Origin: Bacteriovoracaceae bacterium
Lineage (GTDB): Bacteria > Bdellovibrionota > Bacteriovoracia > Bacteriovoracales > Bacteriovoracaceae
Direction: 5' to 3'
DNA: 64,000 bases
Assembly (NCBI GenBank): GCA_013141065.1
Contig: JABFRR010000003.1
Location: 124,001-188,000 of the forward strand
The notes under the pieces were generated by a model. It saw only the letters and a list, made by a program, of their open reading frames with translations. It had not been told where the DNA came from and ran no database searches. Below, piece by piece: positions 52,914 to 61,139 of the stretch (position 1 is the stretch's first letter; each line of letters begins with the position of its first letter). The translations under genes were made by a program, and so were the position numbers.

Positions 52914-53680
52914 AAAGTTTTGAATTAAGTGACTTTACAAAAATTGGCCCATTCACTTTTGTTCTTAAATTAGAAAATTGGGAATATGCTTTTGTTGAAA
53001 GCTATCTTCTCACTTGCACAGAGTTTGTGAGAGAAAATCCAAAAATTGTTTTACTCATTTTTTGTCATCATCCACATTGTTTCACTCTTGGAAAAGGACT
53101 TCAAAAATTAGCGAACACTTCACAACACAAACTGATTGACTTTGATGAGTCTCAAAACCTTATTTATCCACTCTATCGATTAAAGCGTGGTGGAGGGCTG
53201 ACTTTTCATTATCCCGGCCAAGTCGTCTTTTACCCAATAGTTAATCTGACCACTAAAAAACTAAATGTTCATGATCTGATGATTGAAATTTTACAGATGA
53301 CGAATGTTGTTTTAGAAAATAAATTTAATCTCAATAATTTATCAATCAATAAAGAACTTCTTGGTTTGTGGAATAACTCTCACCAAAAACTCGCCAGCAT
53401 TGGTCTTGCTATAACAAGATTTACGACTTATCACGGAATGGCCCTGAATTTTTTTGATGATCCTTCAATGTTTAATGCATTAAAAGATCTCAATCCATGT
53501 GGATTGCCGGGAGTTGTCTATACGAATGTTGAAAATCAAGTAGGTCAAAAATTAGATCAACTTGATTATGACGAATTTATAGAGTGTTTTACGGAGTCTT
53601 TTCTAAGTTATCTCAATAATCATTTAATAACTGAAAGACATATATCTTCAGATTCTATTAATTGTGAAATCTCATTTTGA
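52910..53680 (+). CDS. lipB: Octanoyltransferase LipB
   Basis: This 256-residue enzyme transfers octanoyl from acyl carrier protein to lipoyl domains, the step before LipA. It has the family motif KRGGGLTFHYPGQVVFYPI, KLASIGLAITRFTTYHGMALNF containing the catalytic Lys, and LNPCGLPGV containing the catalytic Cys. The start is TTG overlapping the lipA stop. The last 61 bp overlap the convergent CaiB/BaiF-type gene. Confidence 0.92.
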   Translation: MKSFELSDFTKIGPFTFVLKLENWEYAFVESYLLTCTEFVRENPKIVLLIFCHHPHCFTLGKGLQKLANTSQHKLIDFDESQNLIYPLYRLKRGGGLTFHYPGQVVFYPIVNLTTKKLNVHDLMIEILQMTNVVLENKFNLNNLSINKELLGLWNNSHQKLASIGLAITRFTTYHGMALNFFDDPSMFNALKDLNPCGLPGVVYTNVENQVGQKLDQLDYDEFIECFTESFLSYLNNHLITERHISSDSINCEISF

Positions 53681-54543
53681 GTATATTTTCTAATTGATTG
53701 TGAGACAATTTGAAAAAGTGTCTGGTCTTTATCAAAAAATCGATCAAGAGATGATTTGACTTCAAAAACTTCACAAAAACGATTCCAGAATTTTTCTTCT
53801 ACAGCTGCCAAGGCCACATATTTTTTGTCTTTCGTTTGATAAATTGTATAGCAAGGATACTGGCCATTATGGAGAAATTTTGTGCGACCATTTATTCTTT
53901 CCACACTAGGCCAAAAAATTCCAAATAATTCTTCAGTGGATTGATCTAAATAAGTTTTCACAAATTGTGTAGAGTTCGTTTTCAAAGCTTTTATATAATG
54001 TGCCAGCAGATCTGTGGCAGCTTTATGGCCAAAAGCAATTCCCGCCATTGGTAAAAATGGTGGATCAATAATGGCTTCATCATGATTGGCCACATGTAGA
54101 CTTAAAAGACCTGTGACGGCCATGGCATTTAGGTCATGCATTGATTTTTTTTCTGTAAGACTCGCCAGTAATTCAATAACAATAAAAGGTTTTTTAAGAG
54201 TTAAATCAAGGTCAGTGAGTTTTAGTTTAACCCTGGTTTTTTCAGGAAGCCCCATGATGACTGCATCTGATCCGAGGACTAGATCGTGAATTTTTTTGAT
54301 ATCATCAGGAGAGTTAAAGTCATATCTTTGTATTTTTTTATTCTTATTTAGGTTTTCATACCAATTTACAAAGCCTGGATCAAACTCTGCAAAAAGACCT
54401 GATAAAAATGGATCTTGAAATTTATGATCTTCAATTTTGATTACATTTGCACCGAGGTCACTTAAAATCTTTCCACAAAATGGGCCAGGCAGTCGGTGTG
54501 ATAAATCAATAATGGTCAGGTCTTTGAGTACATTATTTTGCAT
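53620..54543 (-). CDS. CaiB/BaiF family CoA-transferase-like protein
   Basis: This 307-residue protein begins like class III CoA transferases and alpha-methylacyl-CoA racemases: TIIDLSHRLPGPFCGKILSDLGANVIKIED. Further on are HDLNAMAVTGLLSL, PPFLPMAGIAFGHKAATDLLAHYIKA and QYPCYTIYQTKDKKYVALAAVEEKFW. It is about 50-90 residues shorter than typical members. The usual catalytic Asp may be the one in SMHDLNAMAV, as in racemases. The final 61 bp overlap lipB in the opposite strand. Substrate unknown. Confidence 0.85.
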   Translation of the reverse strand: MQNNVLKDLTIIDLSHRLPGPFCGKILSDLGANVIKIEDHKFQDPFLSGLFAEFDPGFVNWYENLNKNKKIQRYDFNSPDDIKKIHDLVLGSDAVIMGLPEKTRVKLKLTDLDLTLKKPFIVIELLASLTEKKSMHDLNAMAVTGLLSLHVANHDEAIIDPPFLPMAGIAFGHKAATDLLAHYIKALKTNSTQFVKTYLDQSTEELFGIFWPSVERINGRTKFLHNGQYPCYTIYQTKDKKYVALAAVEEKFWNRFCEVFEVKSSLDRFFDKDQTLFQIVSQSIRKYTQNEISQLIESEDICLSVIK

Positions 54544-54545
54544 AT

Positions 54546-56630
54546 TTATGCTTCACTTTGTTTTGGTGTGAGTATGGTGACGAATTCTTCAAATCCAATT
54601 CCTTTGACCTCACAAGCATTCAAAGTACAAATTTCAAATGTTTCATCTAGAGTTGAATTAGTTTCACTCGCTCGATAGTCGATAATAAAGCGAGGGAGAA
54701 AGTAGGGAATAAATTTTAAAAAATCATCTCTTTGGGCCCATGATATAGGTAATTTTAATACCCGCATGGCCTCTGTCGGATAAGTTAAGGCCCTTAAGCC
54801 TTCACCTGCGCTCACGGGATTAATTTTTAAAATTGTTTGAGTGAGATTTTCTTTAAGTGAAGTTATGCTATCAATATATTCACGATCTGAAAGTAAGACA
54901 GCAGCTCTTCTCATTAAGAGTAAATACGTGGCCACTGGAGATCTGAAAGAGGCATCGAAGACACTATATTCTTGATTTGGATAAAGTTCAAAATGTTCTG
55001 AAAGTTTTGCTCTCGTAAGCATTTTGCCATCATCCAAAAATTCTTTAGTCACAAAGTTGATTGCATCTATAAAGTTTTGTTTGAATATCGGGTTAGATGA
55101 AATTTCATACAGGCGTAACTGAGTCTCTGCAAAAAAGACAAAATCTTCTAGATACGGGTGAGAGAATTCAACAGTCGTCGAATGTCTCATTTTCATCCCA
55201 TCAGGTGCATTGGTTAAAAAAGTTTTAAAGACACCTTCAATCGTTGTGTTGATTAATTGAGAGGCCATGCGTTTGATGACATCAACTTGAGAGTATTGTA
55301 CTACATCAACCAAGGCAGAGATTATCATGAAGTTCCAACTGGCCACTCCTTTATTGTCTGTAGCTGGAGGCATGCGGTCTTTTCTTTCATTTAAAATGGC
55401 ACGTTTTACTTTTCTTACGATGTCCCAATTTTCTTGAAGATAAAATTCTTCTTTATGTTCTGGATTAAGAGAAATGACATTTAATTGATGTTCAAAATTT
55501 CCGTTTTCTGAAATTTGAAACCATTTTTTAATTTTCTCGATATTTTTTCCAAGAGTTTCAGCTTCATCATCGTTTCGATTGAGTAAGTCTTCAAATTCAG
55601 CAAGAGTGAAAGTAAAAAAGAGACCTTCAACGCCTTCACTATCTGCATCTTGCGCAGAAAAGAAATGTCTCATTCCCTCTTTATCGTCGGATAACATTTC
55701 TTGTTCTAAATAATCAAGTGTGTTGATTATGGCATCAAAGACCAGAGGGGAAGGATAAATGAGGCTCAACTTGGTCATGGTTCTTAAAAATCCTGCTTGG
55801 TCATAAAGCATTTTTTCAAAATGAGGGACAAGCCATTTATCATCAGTAGAGTATCGATGTACTCCTCCTCTCGCATGATCGTGCATTCCTCCCATTAACA
55901 TTTTTTCTAGCGAGCTAATAATGAATTCACCCTGCTCTTTTGAAACCATTCCTTCGAGCATTTGCTCAAGGGCCCATTCATAATAAGCATAGTTGGGAAA
56001 CTTCGGAGCAGCACCGTAGCCACCCCAATTGAGATCTCTAAAATCTTTAACTGCTTCTAAAATTCCGTTTGGCGCAGGAAAATGACCTTCAAATTTTACT
56101 TCACCAGATAGTGGAGGACCATTTTTTATTGATTCAGTGACTTGTAAGGCATTTTTTAAAACTTGTTCATTTTCATTATCATAAGCCCTTTTTAATTCAC
56201 GAATTAAATCAGGAAAATTAGGAGTGTTGTTTTTAGAAGTTAGTGGATAATAAGTTCCCACAAAATAGGGGCGTGTATCTGGTAATAAAAAAGCAGAGAG
56301 CGGCCATCCGCCGTTGTTGCCAAAAAGTTGCGCGGCTTTTTGATAATAGTTATCAATATCCGGAAATTCTTCTCGATCTATTTTTATCGACACAAAATTT
56401 TCATTTAAAAAATTTGCGACATCAAGATTATTAAATGATTCGTGTGCCATCACGTGACACCAATGGCATGAAGAATATCCAATCGACATAAAGATGGGTT
56501 TGTTGTGTTTTTGTGCGTATTCAATGGCCTCTGGGCCGTAAGGCCACCAGTGAATAGGATTGTCTTTATGTTGCTTCAAATAGAGTGATTGAGTATTTTT
56601 CAAACGATTAAAGTTTAGTGATGCACTCAT
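54546..56630 (-). CDS. YyaL/SSP411-type thioredoxin-domain protein
   Basis: This 694-residue protein belongs to the widespread DUF255 family. The N-terminal thioredoxin-like domain carries KPIFMSIGYSSCHWCHVMAHESFNN (CHWC redox motif) and FVSIKIDREEFPDID. An (alpha/alpha)6-barrel glycoside-hydrolase-like part follows (GGMHDHARGGVHRYSTDDKWLVPHFEKMLYDQAG, FFSAQDADSEGVEG). Length is normal. The biochemical function of the family is unsettled. It is 2 bp upstream of the CaiB/BaiF-type gene, so both are on one transcript. Confidence 0.92.
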   Translation of the reverse strand: MSASLNFNRLKNTQSLYLKQHKDNPIHWWPYGPEAIEYAQKHNKPIFMSIGYSSCHWCHVMAHESFNNLDVANFLNENFVSIKIDREEFPDIDNYYQKAAQLFGNNGGWPLSAFLLPDTRPYFVGTYYPLTSKNNTPNFPDLIRELKRAYDNENEQVLKNALQVTESIKNGPPLSGEVKFEGHFPAPNGILEAVKDFRDLNWGGYGAAPKFPNYAYYEWALEQMLEGMVSKEQGEFIISSLEKMLMGGMHDHARGGVHRYSTDDKWLVPHFEKMLYDQAGFLRTMTKLSLIYPSPLVFDAIINTLDYLEQEMLSDDKEGMRHFFSAQDADSEGVEGLFFTFTLAEFEDLLNRNDDEAETLGKNIEKIKKWFQISENGNFEHQLNVISLNPEHKEEFYLQENWDIVRKVKRAILNERKDRMPPATDNKGVASWNFMIISALVDVVQYSQVDVIKRMASQLINTTIEGVFKTFLTNAPDGMKMRHSTTVEFSHPYLEDFVFFAETQLRLYEISSNPIFKQNFIDAINFVTKEFLDDGKMLTRAKLSEHFELYPNQEYSVFDASFRSPVATYLLLMRRAAVLLSDREYIDSITSLKENLTQTILKINPVSAGEGLRALTYPTEAMRVLKLPISWAQRDDFLKFIPYFLPRFIIDYRASETNSTLDETFEICTLNACEVKGIGFEEFVTILTPKQSEA

Positions 56631-56787
56631 GTTATAGGCCTTTGTAATTAAAATTAAGATCTTAATTATAGGCGCTTTTTATAGTTAAAGGGAAGAAATT
56701 ATTGATTGTGCACTACAAGGCCAGCTATGAAAAAAGTTTATGATGACGGCTTAGGTCTAGACTGGATCTAGAAACTTTAGATAAAGA

Positions 56788-57636
56788 ATGACAATGGTAA
56801 AGTCTTTAAGTTTCATATTCGCGAGTTTTGTAATGGTAGGCCTTTGGCTTGTCACGCAATTGATTGTTGATGTGAGATTAAATAATTTAATTTCAAATGG
56901 TGATTTGCCTTACGGGCCACTTCCTTCTGTTGAAGCTAATTACTATTCTTATAATGGATTAGTTGAAGCTTTTGATTCCTCTGTTCCCCTTGATAGAGTG
57001 AAGGAATTCTCCCGCAGCGAATTTGAGGAATTACTTATCACTTCCTTAGGGCCTAAGATGCAAAAAGGATTAAAACCGATTCTTTCATCCGTTTTAACTC
57101 TTTCTGAAGACTATCAAGTTGATCCACTTTGGATTATTTCCATAATTATGGTCGAGAGTAATTTCCAATTTGATGCCATCAGCCCAAAAAATGCCAGAGG
57201 TTTAATGCAAATCAAGCCTGATACTGCTTTGCACCTCTACCAATTAATGCAAAAAAATGTTCCCGAAGATCAAGTGAATAAAAATCTCAACGTACCTCAA
57301 GAAAATATAGAAGTAGGGATATTTTACTTAAAAAAATTATTACAAAATTTTCGAATGAATTATGGTTTTGCTACGGTTGCCTATAATATTGGGCCGCAAA
57401 AACTACGTAATCGATTGAGTGAAAAGAGCCTTGATGTCAAGAATTTTTCTTATTTAGTTAAAGTTCAAGAACGCTACACACTTTTTTCTCAGAACTTAAA
57501 GAAAGTTTTAAAAGATCGACCTTCACCATTTGAATTTACTTATGTTTTTTCTGACCAGGGTTTAAAATACGACCAGCAGATCGCTAATTTCTTTCCACTC
57601 TCTAGTTCAGAGAATCTTTTTGTTTTTTTACCTTAA
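56788..57636 (+). CDS. Lytic transglycosylase, SLT-type
   Basis: This 282-residue protein has an N-terminal membrane/signal segment (LSFIFASFVMVGLWLVTQLIV). The SLT domain (about 105-230) has the catalytic Glu in IIMVESNFQFDAISPKNARGLMQIKPDTA, then NIEVGIFYLKKLLQNF and TVAYNIGP. It should cleave peptidoglycan between MurNAc and GlcNAc with anhydro ring formation. No LysM or other binding domain is present. It stands 76 bp before cmk on the same strand. Confidence 0.92.
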   Translation: MTMVKSLSFIFASFVMVGLWLVTQLIVDVRLNNLISNGDLPYGPLPSVEANYYSYNGLVEAFDSSVPLDRVKEFSRSEFEELLITSLGPKMQKGLKPILSSVLTLSEDYQVDPLWIISIIMVESNFQFDAISPKNARGLMQIKPDTALHLYQLMQKNVPEDQVNKNLNVPQENIEVGIFYLKKLLQNFRMNYGFATVAYNIGPQKLRNRLSEKSLDVKNFSYLVKVQERYTLFSQNLKKVLKDRPSPFEFTYVFSDQGLKYDQQIANFFPLSSSENLFVFLP

Positions 57637-57712
57637 TTCTTTCATTTCTATTTCGCAGCGTCTTTTTTTCTCATACTAAACTGCTAGATTTAAAGTGTTT
57701 TAAATTTTCTTC

Positions 57713-58456
57713 ATGGACTTCAACTTTATGTCACAAAATATCAATGGTGCAGAGGGCACTTACTCACAAGTTATTGCGATTGATGGACCGTCTGGGTCTG
57801 GTAAATCAACAATAGCAAAAGAGCTCGCTTCCGCACTTAATGTTCTTTATATCGATACAGTGGCAATGTTTCGTGCCTTAGGTTTTTATGCTGATCAAAA
57901 GCATATTGTTTTAGAAGAAGGCCCTTCACTCAATGAGTTTTTAAACTCACTCACTATTGATTATGGAGTCTCACCGACTTGCTTAATAAAAGTAAATGGA
58001 ATTGATCTTACTGAAAAAATTAGGGAGCATCATGTTTCTAAGCTTGCTTCTATTATCTCGCAGCTTCCTTCAGTTAGAACTTACTTATTAAATTTTCAAA
58101 GGGACTTAGCTCTAAATAAAGTCTGTGTGATGGAAGGAAGGGATATTGGAACTGTAGTTTTCCCAAACTCGTTTTCAAAGTTTTTTATTACGGCCTCGGT
58201 AGATATTCGGGCCGAGAGAAGACTTAAACAACTTCGCGAAAGTGGAGACACTTCATTAACTCTTGAACAAATTAAAGATGATGTTAGAAAGCGCGATGAA
58301 ACCGACATGAATAGAGTTGTGGCCCCTCTTAAAAAAGCAGAAGATGCAATGCTGTTAGATACATCCCATTTGGCAATGGGAGATATTATTAATATTCTCT
58401 CAAACGAAGTAAAATTTAGGGCCGCTCATTTAGGTTTTAAATTAGGTTCAAACTAA
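57713..58456 (+). CDS. cmk: Cytidylate kinase
   Basis: This 247-residue enzyme phosphorylates CMP/dCMP. It has the P-loop DGPSGSGKSTIAKELA, VLYIDTVAMFRAL (usual YxDTGAMYRA), VCVMEGRDIGTVVFP, KFFITASVDIRAERR and KRDETDMNRVVAPL. The usual DTGAMYR reads DTVAMFR, a conservative variation. ATG 57713 or 57728 (MSQNING) are both possible starts; neither has a clear ribosome-binding site. The stop overlaps the next start (TAATG). Confidence 0.93.
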   Translation: MDFNFMSQNINGAEGTYSQVIAIDGPSGSGKSTIAKELASALNVLYIDTVAMFRALGFYADQKHIVLEEGPSLNEFLNSLTIDYGVSPTCLIKVNGIDLTEKIREHHVSKLASIISQLPSVRTYLLNFQRDLALNKVCVMEGRDIGTVVFPNSFSKFFITASVDIRAERRLKQLRESGDTSLTLEQIKDDVRKRDETDMNRVVAPLKKAEDAMLLDTSHLAMGDIINILSNEVKFRAAHLGFKLGSN

Positions 58457-59550
58457 TGAAAGTTTTAATTAATCGTTCTGATGCCATTGGTGATGTCATT
58501 CTCACTTCTTCGATGGCAAAAATGATCAAAGATAAGTTTCCCGATGCTCACGTGACTTTTTTAATATCTAATAAAACGAAAGATTTATTTTTAAACCACC
58601 CCTATATAGACGAAGTCATTATCTATCACCGCAATGCTAGATTCTACAAAAAGATAAAAGAAGTTTTATTTGTTTTTAAAAAAGTTAAACCCACTCATTA
58701 TTTTTATGTTGGTGGTGGTTACTTACCAAATTTTATCGCTTGGCTTTTTTCTATATTTTTTCGTGGGGGACTTAAGTCTCGTTGGCATACATACCTCACA
58801 TTGAATAATGGGATTAGACAAAAGCGGTCGATGGTGACGATGCATGAAATGGAGTACAACCTCAATTTATTAGGCCCAATGGGTATTGAATATAATTTTC
58901 AAGACAAAATGAAATACACTCCTGAAATAAACCTTTCGCAAGACGAAATTCAAACAGCGATGAGACTTTTTAATGTTGAGCTTGAGAAAAATGGATATGA
59001 AGTCGGTCGAAAGATGATTTTTATTCATCCAGGAATGTCTGGTCATACACTTAATTGGTCTTCACGAAATTACGGCAGATTAGTTTTAAAATTTGAACAG
59101 AAATTTCCCAATAAGTTTTTATTTGTTTTTTCACATACACCAAGTGATCTTCATTATTTGCATGCAGCTAAAGACATCCTGTCAAAAAAAGAAGCTGAAT
59201 CAGTTAAGAGTCGAGTTTATTTCTTTGATGGAAGTAAGTCAGGGCTAAGAAACTACATGAGTGTTTTAAGTCAGGCCGCACTTTTTGTAGGGCCCAGTAC
59301 TGGAACGACTCACATTGCTTCAGTGTTGGGAGTTCCGGTGATTTCACTTTACTCCCCAATAAAAGTTCAATCCGCCCTAAGGTGGGGGCCATTGACGAAT
59401 TCTCCACTAAAATTAAAAGTTTTTGTTCCTGATGTCATTTGTGGCGAAGTAAAAAAATGTGCAGAACGTGCCTGCCCTTATTATGAATGCATGGGAAAAA
59501 TTGAAGTTGAAGATGTTGTCAAACAGGCCATCTCTATTATGGAATTATAA
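58456..59550 (+). CDS. Glycosyltransferase family 9 (LPS heptosyltransferase)
   Basis: This 364-residue protein has the GT9 layout: VLINRSDAIGDVILTSSMAKMIKDKFP at the N-terminus, IFIHPGMSGHTLNWSSRNYGRL in the middle and FVGPSTGTTHIASVLGVPVISLYSP for ADP-heptose binding. It should transfer heptose to the LPS core at the inner face of the inner membrane. Four cysteines cluster near the end (CGEVKKCAERACPYYEC), as in some WaaF-like proteins. It overlaps cmk and the following heptose-kinase gene by one base each, supporting a role in LPS synthesis. Confidence 0.9.
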   Translation: MKVLINRSDAIGDVILTSSMAKMIKDKFPDAHVTFLISNKTKDLFLNHPYIDEVIIYHRNARFYKKIKEVLFVFKKVKPTHYFYVGGGYLPNFIAWLFSIFFRGGLKSRWHTYLTLNNGIRQKRSMVTMHEMEYNLNLLGPMGIEYNFQDKMKYTPEINLSQDEIQTAMRLFNVELEKNGYEVGRKMIFIHPGMSGHTLNWSSRNYGRLVLKFEQKFPNKFLFVFSHTPSDLHYLHAAKDILSKKEAESVKSRVYFFDGSKSGLRNYMSVLSQAALFVGPSTGTTHIASVLGVPVISLYSPIKVQSALRWGPLTNSPLKLKVFVPDVICGEVKKCAERACPYYECMGKIEVEDVVKQAISIMEL

Positions 59551-60572
59551 TGAAAAATTTAATTACTCTTGAAAGATTTAATGAAATTACTAAAGGCTTC
59601 CAATCTCTAAAACCAATTGTCGTTATAGGTGATGTGGGTATAGATAAATATACATTTGGAGAAGTTAAACGTATTTCTCCTGAGGCACCTGTGCCAGTTT
59701 TAGAAGTGACGAAAGAATGGCTTAAACTTGGTCTTGCTGCCAATATCTCACACAACTTAAGTACACTTGGTGTCGCTTCTACACTTTGTGGCGTTGTCGG
59801 TGAAGATTCGAATGCGAATGTTTTTGATTCTCTTTTAGAAGATGAAAATCTCAATACATGGGGAATCGTGAGAACTTCTTCAAGGCCCACAATCTTTAAA
59901 GAAAGAGTTACAACTAATACGCAACAAATTTGTCGAATTGACTATGAATCTTCTGATCCAATTGATGAAGTCACTGAAAAAAAAATAATGGCGAGAGCTG
60001 ATGAGTTTTCTCAAACTCACTCTGCAATTATTATTGAAGATTATGCTAAAGGTACTCTAACAAAGGCAGTGATTGCTTATTTGATCGAGAAATTTAAGGC
60101 AAATGGAAAGCTCGTTGCTGTTGATCCAGGTCGCTCAACACCACCGCTGTACTACAAAGGAGCAACTTTATTAAAACCTAATTTAGCTGAAGCTAAATAT
60201 ATGGTGGAAAGTTTAGGCTTTAAAGAAAAACGGCTCGAAGTCATGGCAGAAATTCTAGTCGACAAGCTTGCCATTGAAAAACTTGTCATCACTTTAGGTG
60301 GTGATGGTATGGCCTTAATAGATACTAAAATTCAATCACATTTAACTATCATTCCAACACTAGCTAATGAAGTTTTTGATGTTTCGGGAGCTGGAGACAC
60401 TGCCATCTCTGCACTTACATCTGCACTTTTATCGGGAGCGACTTTAGAAGAAGCCGCTTGGATAGGTAACTGTGCTTCTGGTGTTGTTGTAGGAAAAAAG
60501 GGAACTGCCACGGTTGATCTTTTAGAGCTCCGTGAATTCTATGACCAAATTAGGGCAAAAAAAATACTGTAA
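59550..60572 (+). CDS. D-glycero-beta-D-manno-heptose-7-phosphate kinase (HldE kinase domain)
   Basis: This 340-residue PfkB-family sugar kinase has VVIGDVGIDKYTFGEVKRISPEAPVPVLEV at the N-terminus, specific for the RfaE1/HldE kinase, and the anion-hole motif DVSGAGDTAISALTS near residue 275. It phosphorylates heptose-7-phosphate at C1 on the route to ADP-heptose, the donor used by the GT9 gene just upstream. The nucleotidyltransferase half of HldE is absent, so a separate RfaE2/HldC must lie elsewhere. It overlaps the GT9 gene by one base. Confidence 0.92.
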   Translation: MKNLITLERFNEITKGFQSLKPIVVIGDVGIDKYTFGEVKRISPEAPVPVLEVTKEWLKLGLAANISHNLSTLGVASTLCGVVGEDSNANVFDSLLEDENLNTWGIVRTSSRPTIFKERVTTNTQQICRIDYESSDPIDEVTEKKIMARADEFSQTHSAIIIEDYAKGTLTKAVIAYLIEKFKANGKLVAVDPGRSTPPLYYKGATLLKPNLAEAKYMVESLGFKEKRLEVMAEILVDKLAIEKLVITLGGDGMALIDTKIQSHLTIIPTLANEVFDVSGAGDTAISALTSALLSGATLEEAAWIGNCASGVVVGKKGTATVDLLELREFYDQIRAKKIL

Positions 60573-60579
60573 AAATTAC

Positions 60580-60608
60580 TTGACTATTTTAATGCATGGA
60601 GTTATACT
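60580..60608 (+). promoter_or_regulatory. Near-consensus sigma-70 promoter of a putative RNA
   Basis: TTGACT (60580-60585), exactly 17 bp, TATACT (60603-60608). Transcription should start near 60615. It is among the strongest sigma-70 matches in the window, starts no long reading frame, and lies directly upstream of the structured region at 60615-61052. Confidence 0.78.
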
Positions 60609-60614
60609 CTCAAT

Positions 60615-61052
60615 GTCCTCTGGCTTTATGGGCCTAGCGGATAAACCCGTGGGAAAGGGCGATGATTTTTGAAAGAAAATCAGAGCAAAGCTTAAGACCT
60701 AAGGGGCATTGTCAAAGATGCACTATGGTTTGTTAGGTTGCCGAAACGGTTAAGGACTACTTTCTTCATAAGACGAACGGGTCGATGGGTGTGTGGTGAA
60801 CATACTTTATTGGAAGAAAGTAATAAATGTTCTTGGGAGGATTTTTTTTGGGGCCCTAACGTAAGTTAACACTTACATATTTGTATTCTCACTAACATTC
60901 ATTGAGTATTGAATGGACACCTCGGGAGGATCAATTCAAACAGTAAAGGCCTGAGACTTGCCTTCAAAAGGACTCTAAAAAAATTGATTTAATCAACTTT
61001 GAAAAGATTTAAGAATAATAAAAAAGGCAGAACATAGATTCTGCCTTTTTTT
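60615..61052 (+). ncRNA. Unassigned structured RNA (~440 nt) upstream of pheST
   Basis: A strong promoter and an intrinsic terminator bracket about 440 bases with no credible gene. Helices that can be read directly: TTTAT/ATAAA (60625-60629/60641-60645); TGATTTT/AAAATCA (60663-60669/60676-60682); ACCTAA/TTAGGT (60697-60702/60733-60738) enclosing GCAT/ATGC; a 10-bp TACTTTCTTC/GAAGAAAGTA (60758-60767/60813-60822) enclosing GTGTG/CATAC; GTAAGT/ACTTAC with a TAAC loop (60861-60876); TTGAAT/ATTCAA (60909-60914/60934-60939) enclosing CCT-CGGG-AGG; AAGGC/GCCTT (60946-60950/60960-60964). It lacks the conserved cores of RNase P RNA, tmRNA, T-box leaders and c-di-GMP-I riboswitches. It is either an independent RNA or a long attenuator leader of pheST. 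Confidence 0.6.
61021..61052 (+). terminator. Intrinsic terminator before pheS
   Basis: AAAAAGGCAGAA (61021-61032), loop CATAGA, TTCTGCCTTTTT (61039-61050) and further T: a 12-bp stem. AAGGCAG in its left arm can also pair with TTGCCTT at 60958-60964 of the preceding RNA, so an antitermination alternative is possible (inference). Confidence 0.92.
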
Positions 61053-61139
61053 ATATTCGCATTGCCTTGCCAAATTCATGGCGTCATGAAAATATTTTGT
61101 CCTTACAAAGTCAAAAATATTTATGAGGCAGTTATCAAT

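Noticed and set aside
60661-60735. Short frame MIFERKSEQSLRPKGHCQRCTMVC inside the RNA
   Set aside because: Its start lacks a convincing ribosome-binding site, it is not phenylalanine-rich, and its bases take part in predicted helices; probably chance.
60615-61052. RNase P RNA or tmRNA
   Set aside because: The conserved GAGGAAAGTCC core with its partner of RNase P RNA is absent, and there is no tRNA-like CCA end, TPsiC sequence or tag frame of tmRNA. Size alone would fit, so a covariance-model search would still be decisive.
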